From: Serpentinicella sp031432315
GTDB lineage: Bacteria > Bacillota > Clostridia > Peptostreptococcales > Natronincolaceae
DNA: 64,000 bases
Reading direction: 5' to 3'
Assembly: GCF_031432315.1 (NCBI RefSeq)
Contig: NZ_JAVKGO010000013.1
Span: 1-64,000 of the forward strand
Shown here: positions 51,790 to 60,519 of the stretch, piece after piece
Layout: every line of letters starts with the position of its first letter
Position numbering within the stretch: position 1 is the stretch's first letter
Notes under the pieces: model-generated
Told to the model about the DNA's origin: nothing
Seen by the model: only the letters and a program-made list of their open reading frames with translations
Database searches by the model: none
Translations under genes and position numbers: made by a program

Positions 51790-53952
51790 ATGGCTATTTC
51801 ACAAATTACCCAACAACTAATAGAGGAATTTAAATTAAAAGCGTTTCAAGTGACAAATACAATAGAACTGATAGATGAAGGAAATACGATACCATTTATT
51901 GCTCGTTATCGTAAGGAAAAGACCGGGGAGTTAAGTGATGTGGTATTAAGGGATTTAGCTGATCGTTTAACATATTTAAGGAATTTAGAGAGTCGCCGTG
52001 AGGAAGTATTTAAATTAATTAGTGAACAGGAAAAAATGACAGAGGCGATTGAAAAAAAGATTACAGGTGCAAAAACACTACAGGAAATCGAAGATATATA
52101 CAGACCCTTTAGACCAAAGCGAAGAACTAAGGCTACGGTAGCGAAGGAAAAAGGATTAGAGCCTTTAGCCCATATTCTATTTGAACAAAATGTCCTTGAT
52201 GGAGCCATAGAAGAGCTAGCAGCACCTTTTGTTGATGAAGAGAAGGAAGTATTGACTGTTGAAGATGCCCTTGGTGGTGCAATGGATATTGTTGCAGAGG
52301 AAATATCCGATAATCCAGACTACCGTAAGGCAATAAGGGATATGACCTTTCAAAATGGCATGATCATTACTAAGGCAGATGATAAAACAGAATCAGTATA
52401 TGATATGTACTATGATTACACAGAAAAGGTTAAGTCGATTGTAGCCCACAGAATTCTTGCCATAAACCGTGGGGAAAAGGAAGAAATTTTAAAGGTAAAA
52501 GTTGATATTGAGGCTGAAAAGATTTTACGTTACTTAGAAAATAGGGTATCTAATGGAAATGGAAGCATTACTACCCCTTATGTAATTAAAGCAATGGAAG
52601 ATGCTTATAAACGTTTAATTTCCCCTTCTATTGAAAGGGAAATAAGGTCCTTTTTAACAGAACAGGCAGAGGAAAAGGCGATTAAGGTTTTTGGTGAAAA
52701 TCTTAAAAAACTACTATTACAGCCGCCAATTACAGGCAAGGTGGTAATGGGCTTTGATCCGGCATACCGTACTGGATGTAAGATTGCGGTTGTAGATGAA
52801 ACAGGAAAGCTATTAGATACAACAACCATTTTTCCAACTGCACCACAAAACAAAGTAGAAGAAAGTAAAAAGATATTAATTGATTTAATTAATAAATACA
52901 ATATTGATATGATTGCAATTGGTAATGGGACAGCATCAAGAGAGTCAGAATTGATTGTTGCGGAGATGTTAAAAGAAGTTGATCGTAAAGTATTTTATAT
53001 GATCGTTAGTGAAGCGGGAGCTTCTGTTTATTCTGCTTCTGATTTAGCATCTAAGGAGTACCCAGATATAAATGTATCTTTAAGGGGAGCTATATCTATC
53101 GCCCGAAGGTTACAGGACCCATTAGCAGAGCTTGTAAAAATAGATCCTAAACATGTTGGTGTTGGGCAATATCAACATGATGTCAATCAAAAAAGACTCG
53201 ATGAAACATTAAAGGGTGTTGTAGAGGATTGTGTTAATAGTGTTGGGGTAGATTTAAACACGGCTTCTGCTTCTTTACTGCAATATATTTCAGGGATTAG
53301 TAAGGCAGTGGCAGATAATATTGTAAAATATAGAGAAGAACAGGGGAAATTCAAATCTAGAAAAACCTTAAAAGAGGTTAAACGATTAGGCCCTGCTGCC
53401 TTTGTACAATGTGCCGGATTTTTAAGAATTTCTGATGGCGATAATCCCTTAGATAATACCGGTGTCCATCCAGAAAGTTATAAAGCTGCAGAAAAGCTTC
53501 TGGATAAGCTAGGTTATAAAGAGGCATTGACTGATTACAAAGCACTGCAAAGTTTAGATAAGGAAATAAAGGACCAAGACATAGTAGCGTTGGCAGAGGA
53601 ATTAGAAGTAGGGGTACCGACCTTAAAGGATATTATTAAGGAGCTGAAAAAGCCTGGAAGAGATCCAAGAGAGGAGTTACCTAAGCCGATTTTTAGAACC
53701 GATGTATTAAAGCTAGAGGATATAAAGACAGATATGATATTAACAGGAACAGTGAGAAATGTAATAGACTTTGGTGCTTTTGTAGATATTGGCATTAAAA
53801 ATGATGGGTTGGTACATATTTCTCAGCTTAGTGATCGTTTTGTGAAGAATCCCATGGATGTTGTATCCATAGGGGACATTGTAAAAGTAAAAGTAATTGA
53901 CGTTGACCATAAAAAGGGAAGAGTTGCTTTGAGTATGAAGGGATTACAATAG
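51790..53952 (+). CDS. tex: Tex-like transcriptional accessory RNA-binding protein
   Basis: A 720-residue Tex protein, a nucleic-acid-binding factor linked to transcription and stress response. The N-terminal helical domain starts SQITQQLIEEFKLKAFQVTNTIELIDEGNTIPFIARYRKEKTGELSDV. The YqgF/RNase H-like domain begins near 320 (VVMGFDPAYRTGCKIAVVDETG). A helix-hairpin-helix pair lies near 485-560 (SVGVDLNTASASLLQYISGIS), and a C-terminal S1 domain begins near 652 (GTVRNVIDFGAFVDIGIKNDGLVHISQLSDRFV). The RBS AAGGAGG is clear. It is a single-gene unit with its own terminator. Confidence 0.96.
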   Translation: MAISQITQQLIEEFKLKAFQVTNTIELIDEGNTIPFIARYRKEKTGELSDVVLRDLADRLTYLRNLESRREEVFKLISEQEKMTEAIEKKITGAKTLQEIEDIYRPFRPKRRTKATVAKEKGLEPLAHILFEQNVLDGAIEELAAPFVDEEKEVLTVEDALGGAMDIVAEEISDNPDYRKAIRDMTFQNGMIITKADDKTESVYDMYYDYTEKVKSIVAHRILAINRGEKEEILKVKVDIEAEKILRYLENRVSNGNGSITTPYVIKAMEDAYKRLISPSIEREIRSFLTEQAEEKAIKVFGENLKKLLLQPPITGKVVMGFDPAYRTGCKIAVVDETGKLLDTTTIFPTAPQNKVEESKKILIDLINKYNIDMIAIGNGTASRESELIVAEMLKEVDRKVFYMIVSEAGASVYSASDLASKEYPDINVSLRGAISIARRLQDPLAELVKIDPKHVGVGQYQHDVNQKRLDETLKGVVEDCVNSVGVDLNTASASLLQYISGISKAVADNIVKYREEQGKFKSRKTLKEVKRLGPAAFVQCAGFLRISDGDNPLDNTGVHPESYKAAEKLLDKLGYKEALTDYKALQSLDKEIKDQDIVALAEELEVGVPTLKDIIKELKKPGRDPREELPKPIFRTDVLKLEDIKTDMILTGTVRNVIDFGAFVDIGIKNDGLVHISQLSDRFVKNPMDVVSIGDIVKVKVIDVDHKKGRVALSMKGLQ

Positions 53953-53965
53953 AGATTTTTTGATG

Positions 53966-53997
53966 GGAGTGCGCTAGGCGTGCTCCTTATTTTTTTG
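53966..53997 (+). terminator. Terminator of tex
   Basis: GGAGTGCGC pairs with GCGTGCTCC (two G-U pairs) and is followed by TTATTTTTTT. Confidence 0.8.
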
Positions 53998-54199
53998 CAG
54001 GGAAGTATGAGAACCTTCTGCGTGTCAAAGATCAAATCTTTCCACAGATACCTGAAGGTCATTACATGTTACTAAGGGTATAGCAAGTATAGCTATACTT
54101 AAAGTGGAAATTATATGACAATAAGGAATAAAAAAATAAAGGTTTTTTTATGTCGAATATGTTAAAATTAAACATAGAGCATGTCAGGTTTATAAAGAT

Positions 54200-54355
54200 A
54201 AAATCAAAAGCGAGATCCTTCGTTACACTCAGGATGACAGAAAAAGCTCTTTATCATGCTGAACGCAAGTGAAGCATCTCGGGTTTAAAGGTTTAAAGAA
54301 GTAATCGTAAATTCAAAAGCGAGATCCTTCGCAGGCTCAGGATGACAAGCAGTGG
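54200..54355. repeat. Family C repeats, both orientations
   Basis: Reverse copy at about 54211-54240 (GAGATCCTTCGTTACACTCAG), forward at 54252-54285 (ATCATGCTGAACGCAAGTGAAG) and reverse at 54319-54345 (GAGATCCTTCGCAGGCTCAG). The upstream stretch 54000-54190 holds no gene that I can see. Confidence 0.8.
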
Positions 54356-54368
54356 TTTGGAATTTTTT

Positions 54369-54612
54369 GTAGAGGCGAATTGCTTCCGTTTAAAGAAGAG
54401 ACCTTCGAATGAATTCGAAGCTACGGAAAAAAGTGTGTTTATGTAGAGGCGAATTGATTCGCCTAAGGAAGAAACCTTCGAATGAATTCGAAGCTACGGA
54501 AAAAAAGTGTGTTTATGTAGAGGCGAATTGATTCGCCTAAAGAAGAGATTTTCGAATGAATTCGAAGCTACGGAAAAAGTGTGTTTAAAGTAGAGGCGAA
54601 TTCATTCGCCGG
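54369..54612. repeat. Tandem array of A+B composite palindromes, 3.3 units
   Basis: Units begin with GTAGAGGCGAATT at 54369, 54443, 54517 and 54590, giving periods of 74, 74 and 73 bases. Each unit is a family B palindrome, a short linker, a family A palindrome (CTTCGAATGAATTCGAAG) and GCTACGGAAAAAAGTGTGTTTA. The last unit is cut after B. The array ends 32 bases before the tsaE start codon. Confidence 0.93.
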
Positions 54613-54644
54613 AATATACTTGAAATATAAAAGAGGTGTTTTTT

Positions 54645-55103
54645 ATGCGCTGCGTCAATATAAATGAACTTAAGGAAACAGAAAAAATAGCAAAAAAGCT
54701 GGGCCAATTATTATCTGCTGGGGATATCCTGTGCTTACAAGGGGATTTAGGCGCTGGCAAGACGACCTTTACTCAGTCATTAGCTAAAGGTTTAGAGGTA
54801 GAAGATCATGTAACAAGCCCAACCTTTACAATTGTACAGGAATATGAAGGGCGATTACCCTTATATCATTTTGATGTATATCGTATTGGAGACCCATTAG
54901 AAATGGAAAGCATCGGATATGAGGAATACTTTTTTGGACAAGGGGTTTGTGTCATTGAATGGGCATATTTAATTGAAGAAATTTTGCCGGAAGATCGTTT
55001 ATGGATAGAAATGAAATACGTTGATGAAAACAAGCGGGAAATCTGTTTTAAATATACAAATGATTATTATAGACAAATTGTTGAGGAGTTGTTAAAGGGA
55101 TGA
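54645..55103 (+). CDS. tsaE: TsaE, ATPase for tRNA t6A synthesis
   Basis: A 152-residue P-loop ATPase that works with TsaB and TsaD to transfer threonylcarbamoyl to A37 of ANN-reading tRNAs. Walker A is GDLGAGKTT (K39), VTSPTFTIVQEYEG follows with the switch region, and HFDVYRIGDPLEMESIGYEEYF and VIEWAYLIEEILPEDRL are family motifs. ATG 54645 follows AGAGGTG with good spacing; the upstream in-frame GTG at 54636 lies in the RBS. Its stop overlaps the tsaB start (ATGA). It heads tsaE-tsaB-rimI. Confidence 0.96.
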   Translation: MRCVNINELKETEKIAKKLGQLLSAGDILCLQGDLGAGKTTFTQSLAKGLEVEDHVTSPTFTIVQEYEGRLPLYHFDVYRIGDPLEMESIGYEEYFFGQGVCVIEWAYLIEEILPEDRLWIEMKYVDENKREICFKYTNDYYRQIVEELLKG

Positions 55104-55816
55104 ATATACTAGTTTTAGATACATCCTCTGTAGTTGCAACAGTCGGAATATGCAACGATGAAAAATTAATAGGCGAATACACCATTAACCATAAAAAAAC
55201 CCATTCAGAAAAGCTATTACCTATGGTGGATGAAGTGCTAAATGCGGCTGGGTTAAAACCTAAGGATATAGATGTTTTTGGAGTCTCTCTAGGGCCGGGA
55301 TCCTTTACGGGATTAAGAATTGGGATTACAACCATAAAGGTGATGGCACAAGCCATGGCAAAACCAGTTGTAGGCATATCTGCCTTAGAAGCTTTAGCTT
55401 ATAATGCACCTTTTTATGAAGGGACAATATGTCCAATGATTGACGGACAAAGGGATCTTGTATATACAGCTAGCTACAAATGGGAGGATAACGAATTAGT
55501 ACAGGTTGAAGAACAACAAGTACTTGATATAAATGATGTTTTAAAGCATTATGAAAAAGAAACGGGAAATGTATTATTTATTGGTGATGGTGCTGTTAAA
55601 CATAAAAGCAAAATTGAGGAACAACTAACCGATAAAGGGCAATTACCTCCAGCTTCACTAATTATGCCAAGAGCTGCATCTTTATGTGAAGCAGCAAAGA
55701 AAAAAGTAGATCTGGGACAACTACAAAATCCAAAGGATTTATTGCCAACTTATATGAGGAAATCCCAAGCAGAACGTCAGTATGATGAAAAAGTGAACGG
55801 ATGTGGCATAAAGTAA
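55100..55816 (+). CDS. tsaB: TsaB, partner of TsaD in t6A synthesis
   Basis: A 238-residue actin/ASKHA-fold protein lacking the metal site, which dimerises with TsaD. The opening NILVLDTSSVVATVGICNDEKLIGEYTINHKKTHSEKLLPMVDEVLNAAGLKPKDIDVFGVSLGPGSFTGLRIGITTIK is diagnostic. The RBS TTAAAGGG lies inside tsaE. rimI begins right after the stop. Length is normal. Confidence 0.96.
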   Translation: MNILVLDTSSVVATVGICNDEKLIGEYTINHKKTHSEKLLPMVDEVLNAAGLKPKDIDVFGVSLGPGSFTGLRIGITTIKVMAQAMAKPVVGISALEALAYNAPFYEGTICPMIDGQRDLVYTASYKWEDNELVQVEEQQVLDINDVLKHYEKETGNVLFIGDGAVKHKSKIEEQLTDKGQLPPASLIMPRAASLCEAAKKKVDLGQLQNPKDLLPTYMRKSQAERQYDEKVNGCGIK

Positions 55817-56263
55817 ATGGATGGAATAATGATCCGAGAAATGAAGGTTACAGACATCCCTGCAATTGTAGCAATTGAAGAACAATGCTTTGCAAATCCA
55901 TGGACGGAAAGTGCCTTTTACCAGGAGATAAACGAAAATAAAATGGCCATATATTTAGTTGCAACTATAAAAGAAGAAGTCATTGCCTATGGGGGTATGT
56001 GGCAAGTTTTTGATGAGGGACACATTACAAATATTGCAGTAAACCCAAAGAATCAAGGAAAGCAAATAGGTAAGATCCTTGGAAAAGCACTAATCCATAA
56101 AGCTCGAGAAAAGGGTATAAAAAAAATGACCTTAGAGGTAAGGCGGTCAAATGAAGTGGCGCAGAAGCTATATACCCTGTTAGGCTTTCGTATAGATGGT
56201 GTTCGTAAGCACTACTATGAAGACAATAAAGAAGATGCTTTGATTATGTGGAATACACTATAA
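55817..56263 (+). CDS. rimI: RimI, ribosomal protein S18 alanine N-acetyltransferase
   Basis: A 148-residue GNAT enzyme, typically annotated as acetylating the N-terminal alanine of ribosomal protein S18. IREMKVTDIPAIVAIEEQCFANPWTESAFYQEI is the RimI opening, NIAVNPKNQGKQIGKILGKALIHKAREKGIKKMTLEVRRSNEVAQKLYTLLGF binds acetyl-CoA and RKHYYEDNKEDALIMWNTL closes it. It begins immediately after the tsaB stop; an in-frame ATG at 55829 is an alternative start. A terminator follows. Confidence 0.94.
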   Translation: MDGIMIREMKVTDIPAIVAIEEQCFANPWTESAFYQEINENKMAIYLVATIKEEVIAYGGMWQVFDEGHITNIAVNPKNQGKQIGKILGKALIHKAREKGIKKMTLEVRRSNEVAQKLYTLLGFRIDGVRKHYYEDNKEDALIMWNTL

Positions 56264-56286
56264 CAGTAACGGATTGTGATCGTCTA

Positions 56287-56330
56287 TAAAATGAGAGGAG
56301 ATGACCAAAAAATCATCTCCTCTCATTTTA
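56287..56330. terminator. Bidirectional terminator between rimI and a minus-strand small gene
   Basis: An 18-bp perfect stem TAAAATGAGAGGAGATGA / TCATCTCCTCTCATTTTA around CCAAAAAA. The stop codon of the minus-strand ORF lies in its right arm. Confidence 0.9.
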
Positions 56331-56498
56331 TTTTTGATTCTTTTTATCCTGTATTTTTGGCGCATTTTGTGCTATGTTAAATATAGCCAAATCAGTAGCG
56401 CTAACCGGATTTAACATACCATCGGGCATAATATTGTTTTCTGAAACACTTTGTGTAAAGGAATCAGAATCCGTGTTTTTATGCTGTTTTTTACCCAT
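56328..56498 (-). CDS. Small conserved-looking protein of unknown function
   Basis: A 56-residue ORF on the minus strand beginning MGKKQHKNTDSDSFTQSV and continuing SENNIMPDGMLNPVSATDLA, then IFNIAQNAPKIQDKKNQK. It has a strong GAGGAGTGATCC ribosome binding site seven bases before the ATG and ends exactly in a bidirectional terminator, the layout of a real gene. It is hydrophilic with no membrane segment. I do not recognise the family. A plus-strand frame over the same DNA (56374-56559) lacks an RBS. Confidence 0.7.
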   Translation of the reverse strand: MGKKQHKNTDSDSFTQSVSENNIMPDGMLNPVSATDLAIFNIAQNAPKIQDKKNQK

Positions 56499-56630
56499 TG
56501 GATCACTCCTCAGGTTAAATTTTGATACAGGATTGTTAATAGTATTCCAAAAAAGGTGAAAACTATAGTGGAAATAAATTTTGTAAGAGATCGTAAATAG
56601 AGAACATAAGATGAAGTATGTTTTAAAAAC

Positions 56631-56653
56631 GTAGAGGCGAATTCATTCGCCGG
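56631..56653. repeat. Family B palindrome upstream of tsaD
   Basis: GTAGAGGCGAATTCATTCGCC followed by GG, a perfect copy of family B, 34 bases before the tsaD start. Confidence 0.85.
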
Positions 56654-56686
56654 TAAAGAACAACAGTAAAATATAGGAGAGATAAT

Positions 56687-57733
56687 ATGATAGAGACAGC
56701 AGTAGAACAAAATGAAATTATTACCTTGGCAATTGAAACAAGTTGTGATGAAACCTCTGTAAGTGTTTTGAAAAATGGAAGAAACGTTTTATCAAATATA
56801 ATTTATTCACAAATTGAACAACACAAAAAGTTTGGTGGTGTGGTACCGGAAGTTGCTTCTAGACAACATATTGAAAAAATAAACGAAGTGATAGAATTAG
56901 CGTTGTCTGAAGCAAAGATAACCTACGATCATATAAGTCATGTTGGAGTAACATACGGTCCAGGTCTTGTTGGGGCTTTACTTGTAGGATTGTCAGCTGG
57001 GAAGGCATTATCCCTTGCAAAAGAAATCCCCCTTAATGGTGTGAATCATATAGAGGGACATATATACGCCAACTTTATTGAACATCCAAACCTAGAGCCA
57101 CCTTTTGTTGCTTTAGTTGTTTCCGGTGGACATACCCATCTTATACATATGAAAGATTACGGTGACTATGAAATAATAGGAAAAACAAGAGATGATGCAG
57201 CAGGAGAGGCTTTTGATAAAGTGGCAAGGGCCCTTGAGTTAGGTTACCCCGGGGGGCCTATTATAGATCAGCTGGCGCAAAGAGGAAACCCTGATGCCAT
57301 TGATTTTCCTAGAGCCCTATTAGGAGAAGAAAGTTATGATTTTAGCTTTAGTGGTTTAAAGTCTGCGGTGCTGAACTATATCAATAAGCAAAAAATGAAG
57401 GGGGAAGCCATTGTAGTAGAGGATGTAGCAGCGAGTTTTCAAAAAGCAGTCGTAGAGGTATTAACGGAGAAAGCAATCAGGTGTGCTCAGGATAAAGAAG
57501 TCAACACCATCGTTTTAGCTGGTGGCGTTGCAGCGAACAGTGGTTTAAGAGATAGCTTGAAGAAAGCTTGCGACGGAAATAGCATTGACTTTAAATACCC
57601 TTCTTTAAAGTTATGTACTGACAATGCAGCAATGATTGGCTGTGTAGCCTACTATAATTATTTAAGGGGGCAGAGGTCACCGCTTAATTTAAATGCAGTA
57701 CCAAACTTAAAGATTGGGAAGGGAATTTTCTAA
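56687..57733 (+). CDS. tsaD: TsaD, tRNA threonylcarbamoyladenosine transferase
   Basis: A 348-residue Kae1/TsaD catalytic subunit for t6A37 formation. TLAIETSCDETSVSVLKNGRNVLSNIIYSQIEQHKKFGGVVPEVASRQH opens the ASKHA fold. Metal-binding His residues H121 and H125 lie in NHIEGHIYANF. The nucleotide site is seen in VVSGGHTHL and LAGGVAANSGL, with a late Asp in CTDNAAMIGCVAY. Start ATG follows ATAGGAGAG. It is separated from tsaE-tsaB-rimI by the small minus-strand gene. Confidence 0.97.
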   Translation: MIETAVEQNEIITLAIETSCDETSVSVLKNGRNVLSNIIYSQIEQHKKFGGVVPEVASRQHIEKINEVIELALSEAKITYDHISHVGVTYGPGLVGALLVGLSAGKALSLAKEIPLNGVNHIEGHIYANFIEHPNLEPPFVALVVSGGHTHLIHMKDYGDYEIIGKTRDDAAGEAFDKVARALELGYPGGPIIDQLAQRGNPDAIDFPRALLGEESYDFSFSGLKSAVLNYINKQKMKGEAIVVEDVAASFQKAVVEVLTEKAIRCAQDKEVNTIVLAGGVAANSGLRDSLKKACDGNSIDFKYPSLKLCTDNAAMIGCVAYYNYLRGQRSPLNLNAVPNLKIGKGIF

Positions 57734-57828
57734 AAATTACAATTAATTGATAACTTTACTTGTATATAGACCTGCGGTCCCATGTTATAATGATAGTGAA
57801 ATAAATAACGGTCAATGGGGGCGCTTTT

Positions 57829-57987
57829 ATGGAAAAATTAGCATGGATGCGAAAGATTGATGGAAGCATGGATAAAGTAACGTTATTACAGTTGATGGAT
57901 TCAATGCATGAGTTGATTGATGAGTTACTAGAACAGAGTCAAAAAAAAGATCTTATTATTCAAGAATTAAAAGGTCAATCAAAGTAG
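57829..57987 (+). CDS. Small helical protein, unknown
   Basis: A 52-residue ORF: MEKLAWMRKIDGSMDKVTLL continuing QLMDSMHELIDELLEQSQKK and DLIIQELKGQSK. It is amphipathic and helical, with no signal or membrane segment. It has a GGGGG-containing ribosome binding site about eight bases before the ATG and a TATAAT box at 57786-57791 upstream, though no clear -35. I do not recognise it. The good RBS and codon pattern make it more likely a gene than chance. Confidence 0.55.
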   Translation: MEKLAWMRKIDGSMDKVTLLQLMDSMHELIDELLEQSQKKDLIIQELKGQSK

Positions 57988-58305
57988 AAACATACATATA
58001 AAAAATTATGTTAATATTTTTTACCCTATTCAATTTAAAAAAGAATAGGGCTTTATTTTTATAAAAATTGGGGTTATACACAACATACTTGTTAACAAAA
58101 AAATGTGGATAATCGGGAAAAGCTGTGAGTAAAAGTAATAAAGTCAAACAGGCATGTGGATAAAGTTGTGGAATTTGTGGAAAACATGTGGATGAATGTG
58201 AACAAAAAATAAATCGTATTTTGTAAAAATATTAATAAAAGAAAAGAATCGTGACAGAAGTTAACATAAATACACGATTATAAAAAAATCAACCTGTTGA
58301 TAAAG
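57988..58305. other. Gap with a second DnaA-box cluster
   Basis: A hairpin CCCTATTCaattTAAAAAAGAATAGGG at 58024-58050 probably ends the preceding small unit. DnaA boxes follow: TTATACACA at 58074-58082, and TGTGGATAA (reverse of TTATCCACA) at 58104-58112 and 58155-58163. Near matches TGTGGAATT, TGTGGAAAA and TGTGGATGA lie between about 58168 and 58195. The perfect boxes point in both directions. No replication gene is adjacent. Confidence 0.65.
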
Positions 58306-58309
58306 TGCA

Positions 58310-58346
58310 ATAAAAAGAATACATCAAAGATGTATTCTTTTTATTG
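58310..58346. terminator. Bidirectional terminator at the end of the ABC-F gene
   Basis: AATAAAAAGAATACATC pairs with GATGTATTCTTTTTATT around AAA. The stop codon of the minus-strand gene is in the stem. Confidence 0.88.
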
Positions 58347-60251
58347 CATAGACTCCCATACTTCATAAAGTTTTTCAATTTCACTTTCAACGAATTGAAA
58401 TTCTTCATTTACAGATTTACTTTTCTCAGGATCGGAATATATCTTTTCGTCGCACATACTTGATTTGAGATCTTCCAGTTTAGATTCAAGCTGTATAATC
58501 TTTTCTTCTATCTCTTGTTGTTCCTTTTCTTGTTGTCTGGCTTTTGCTTTTGCTTCCTTTTCTTTTCTACGTATTTCTTTTTGATGGGTTTTGGTTTGTT
58601 TTTCTGGAACAGAATCTGCTTCTAAAAGAAATGCTTGTTCTTTTTTCTTTTCTATATAGTAACTATAGTTGCCTAAGAATGTCTCTGCTTTATTGGGACT
58701 TAGCTCAATAATTTTATTTGTAACTCTGTCTAAAAAGTATCGATCGTGGGAAATAACAAAAATAGTGCCATCATATTCACACAAAGCAATTTCAAGAATC
58801 TCCTTAGAAGCAATATCCAGATGATTAGTTGGTTCATCGAGTAAAAGGAAATTTGATTCAGATAAAATAAGTTTTAGTAAAGATACTCTTGCTTTTTCAC
58901 CACCACTCAAAGTTTTAATTTGTTTAAAGACGTCGTCATTAAAAAACAAAAAAGAGCCTAATAAAGTTCGTATGTCTGTTTCATTCATATGAGGATATGC
59001 GTCGGCTATTTCTTCAACTAAATTATTATCTAACTTCAAATTGACTAGCTCTTGATCGTAATAACCAAGGTCTACTAGATGACCTAGCTGTATTTTTTCC
59101 ATGGATTCATTCAAAATCATTTTAAAAAGTGTCGACTTTCCAATTCCGTTAGGACCTATAAGACCTACCTTGTCTCCCTTATAAAGGTTGAAAGATAAGT
59201 GATTAAAAAGTGGTTGGTCTTCAAAGCTTTTTGACAAGTCATTAACAGCCAATACATCTGTTCCACTATCATAAGCACTACTAAAGTGAAATTGTTTTCT
59301 AGTAGATGTTTGTATTTGGTTCGTAGGGACTTTTATTTTTTGTAATTGTTTTTCTCGACTTTGTGCCCGCATTGCTAATTTTTCCGTACCATGTTGTTTA
59401 AACCGACGAATAATTTCTTTTTGTCGATCCATTTCTTTCTGCAGTGCAATCTGTTCTCTCCGTTGTTGTTCTCTGAGTTGGACTTTCTTTTTAATAAAAT
59501 CAGAATAGTTGCCTTGAAAAGAAAGCAGTTTTTGATTTTCGATTTCTATAACATGGGTTACGGTTTGATCGAGAAAATAACGATCGTGGGAAATAATTAG
59601 GACGGTACCTTGATAATCTTTTAAAAACCCTTCCAACCATTCAACGGATTCGATATCTAAATGATTGGTCGGTTCATCTAATAAAAGGATATCTGGTTTT
59701 GAAAGTAGCAATTTCGCTAGAGAAATACGAGTTTTTTGACCACCACTAAGCTGTTCAATAGGTTGTGAAAACAGTTCTTCAGAAAAACCTAAACCTCTTA
59801 AAACACCTCTAACCTCACTTCGAAAGGCATATCCATTTCTTTGTTCGAAAACCTCAGTTAAATGTGCATAAGTGTCCATATATGATTGTAAGGTGTCACT
59901 GTCTTGGTTTCCTTTTCCAAGGTCTGCAATTTTCTGTTCACAGGCTTTGATTTCTTTTTCTAGCTTTATTAATTCCGAAAAAACCAGGACGGTTTCTTCA
60001 TATATACTTTTCTTTTCATCAAAATCATGATTTTGTTTTAAATAACCTATTTGAGCGGATTTTGAAATAAATATATTTCCCGAGTCTTTTACTAACTCAC
60101 CAGTTAATAGTTTAAACAAAGTTGATTTGCCAGCCCCATTAGGTCCAATCACACCAACTTTTTGCCCTTTATTTATATGAAAAGTAATTTGATCAAGAAT
60201 TAGATCAACACCATAGGACTTTGATAGGTTACTACAGGATAAAACGATCAT
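58341..60251 (-). CDS. ABC-F family ATPase
   Basis: A 636-residue soluble protein with two ABC ATPase domains and no membrane part, the mark of ABC-F proteins that act on the ribosome (translation factors or antibiotic resistance). Walker A sites are GPNGAGKST (36-44) and GPNGIGKST (about 365). Signatures are LSGGQKTRISLAKLLLSKPDILLLDEPTNHLD and LSGGEKARVSLLKLILSESNFLLLDEPTNHLD. The linker between them is charged (VQLREQQRREQIALQKEMDRQKEIIRRFKQHGTEKLAMRAQSREKQLQ). A C-terminal coiled coil (about 560-636) makes it resemble Uup/YdiF. Resistance is not implied. The RBS is AGGAGGC. Confidence 0.93.
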   Translation of the reverse strand: MIVLSCSNLSKSYGVDLILDQITFHINKGQKVGVIGPNGAGKSTLFKLLTGELVKDSGNIFISKSAQIGYLKQNHDFDEKKSIYEETVLVFSELIKLEKEIKACEQKIADLGKGNQDSDTLQSYMDTYAHLTEVFEQRNGYAFRSEVRGVLRGLGFSEELFSQPIEQLSGGQKTRISLAKLLLSKPDILLLDEPTNHLDIESVEWLEGFLKDYQGTVLIISHDRYFLDQTVTHVIEIENQKLLSFQGNYSDFIKKKVQLREQQRREQIALQKEMDRQKEIIRRFKQHGTEKLAMRAQSREKQLQKIKVPTNQIQTSTRKQFHFSSAYDSGTDVLAVNDLSKSFEDQPLFNHLSFNLYKGDKVGLIGPNGIGKSTLFKMILNESMEKIQLGHLVDLGYYDQELVNLKLDNNLVEEIADAYPHMNETDIRTLLGSFLFFNDDVFKQIKTLSGGEKARVSLLKLILSESNFLLLDEPTNHLDIASKEILEIALCEYDGTIFVISHDRYFLDRVTNKIIELSPNKAETFLGNYSYYIEKKKEQAFLLEADSVPEKQTKTHQKEIRRKEKEAKAKARQQEKEQQEIEEKIIQLESKLEDLKSSMCDEKIYSDPEKSKSVNEEFQFVESEIEKLYEVWESMQ

Positions 60252-60378
60252 ATATAAGCCTCCTATACTTTAGTACACATATAGTTTAACAAAAGAAAGG
60301 AAATAAATAAACGTTTAAAGATTATAGGAAGCATATTTCAGATCAATTAAGTAATGCATAAGTAAATGTAAGATAAGT

Positions 60379-60396
60379 TTGGTAAAATTTTAACAA
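60379..60396. promoter_or_regulatory. Rex operator in the rex promoter
   Basis: TTGGTAAAATTTTAACAA matches the clostridial Rex site TTGTTAA-N4-TTAACAA with one change. It abuts the -35 of the rex promoter, which suggests autorepression. Confidence 0.75.
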
Positions 60397-60425
60397 TTTA
60401 CATTAAAAAATAAATCTGTTATAAT
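60397..60425 (+). promoter_or_regulatory. Sigma-A promoter of rex
   Basis: TTTACA (60397-60402), 17 bases, TATAAT (60420-60425). Confidence 0.75.
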
Positions 60426-60519
60426 CAAGTTAGGATTAGGACATTCTTTATATAGATAAAGACTTCAAAAATGGAGCAAGAAAGAGAATGTCAAAAGAAA
60501 AAGTTAGGAGTACTGGGTT

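Noticed and set aside
54369..54612. Possible CRISPR array
   Set aside because: The regular 74-base period is due to tandem units that are conserved throughout; there are no variable spacers, no leader and no cas genes.
56374..56559. Plus-strand frame of 61 codons
   Set aside because: It has no ribosome binding site and lies antisense to a small ORF with a strong one that ends in a terminator.
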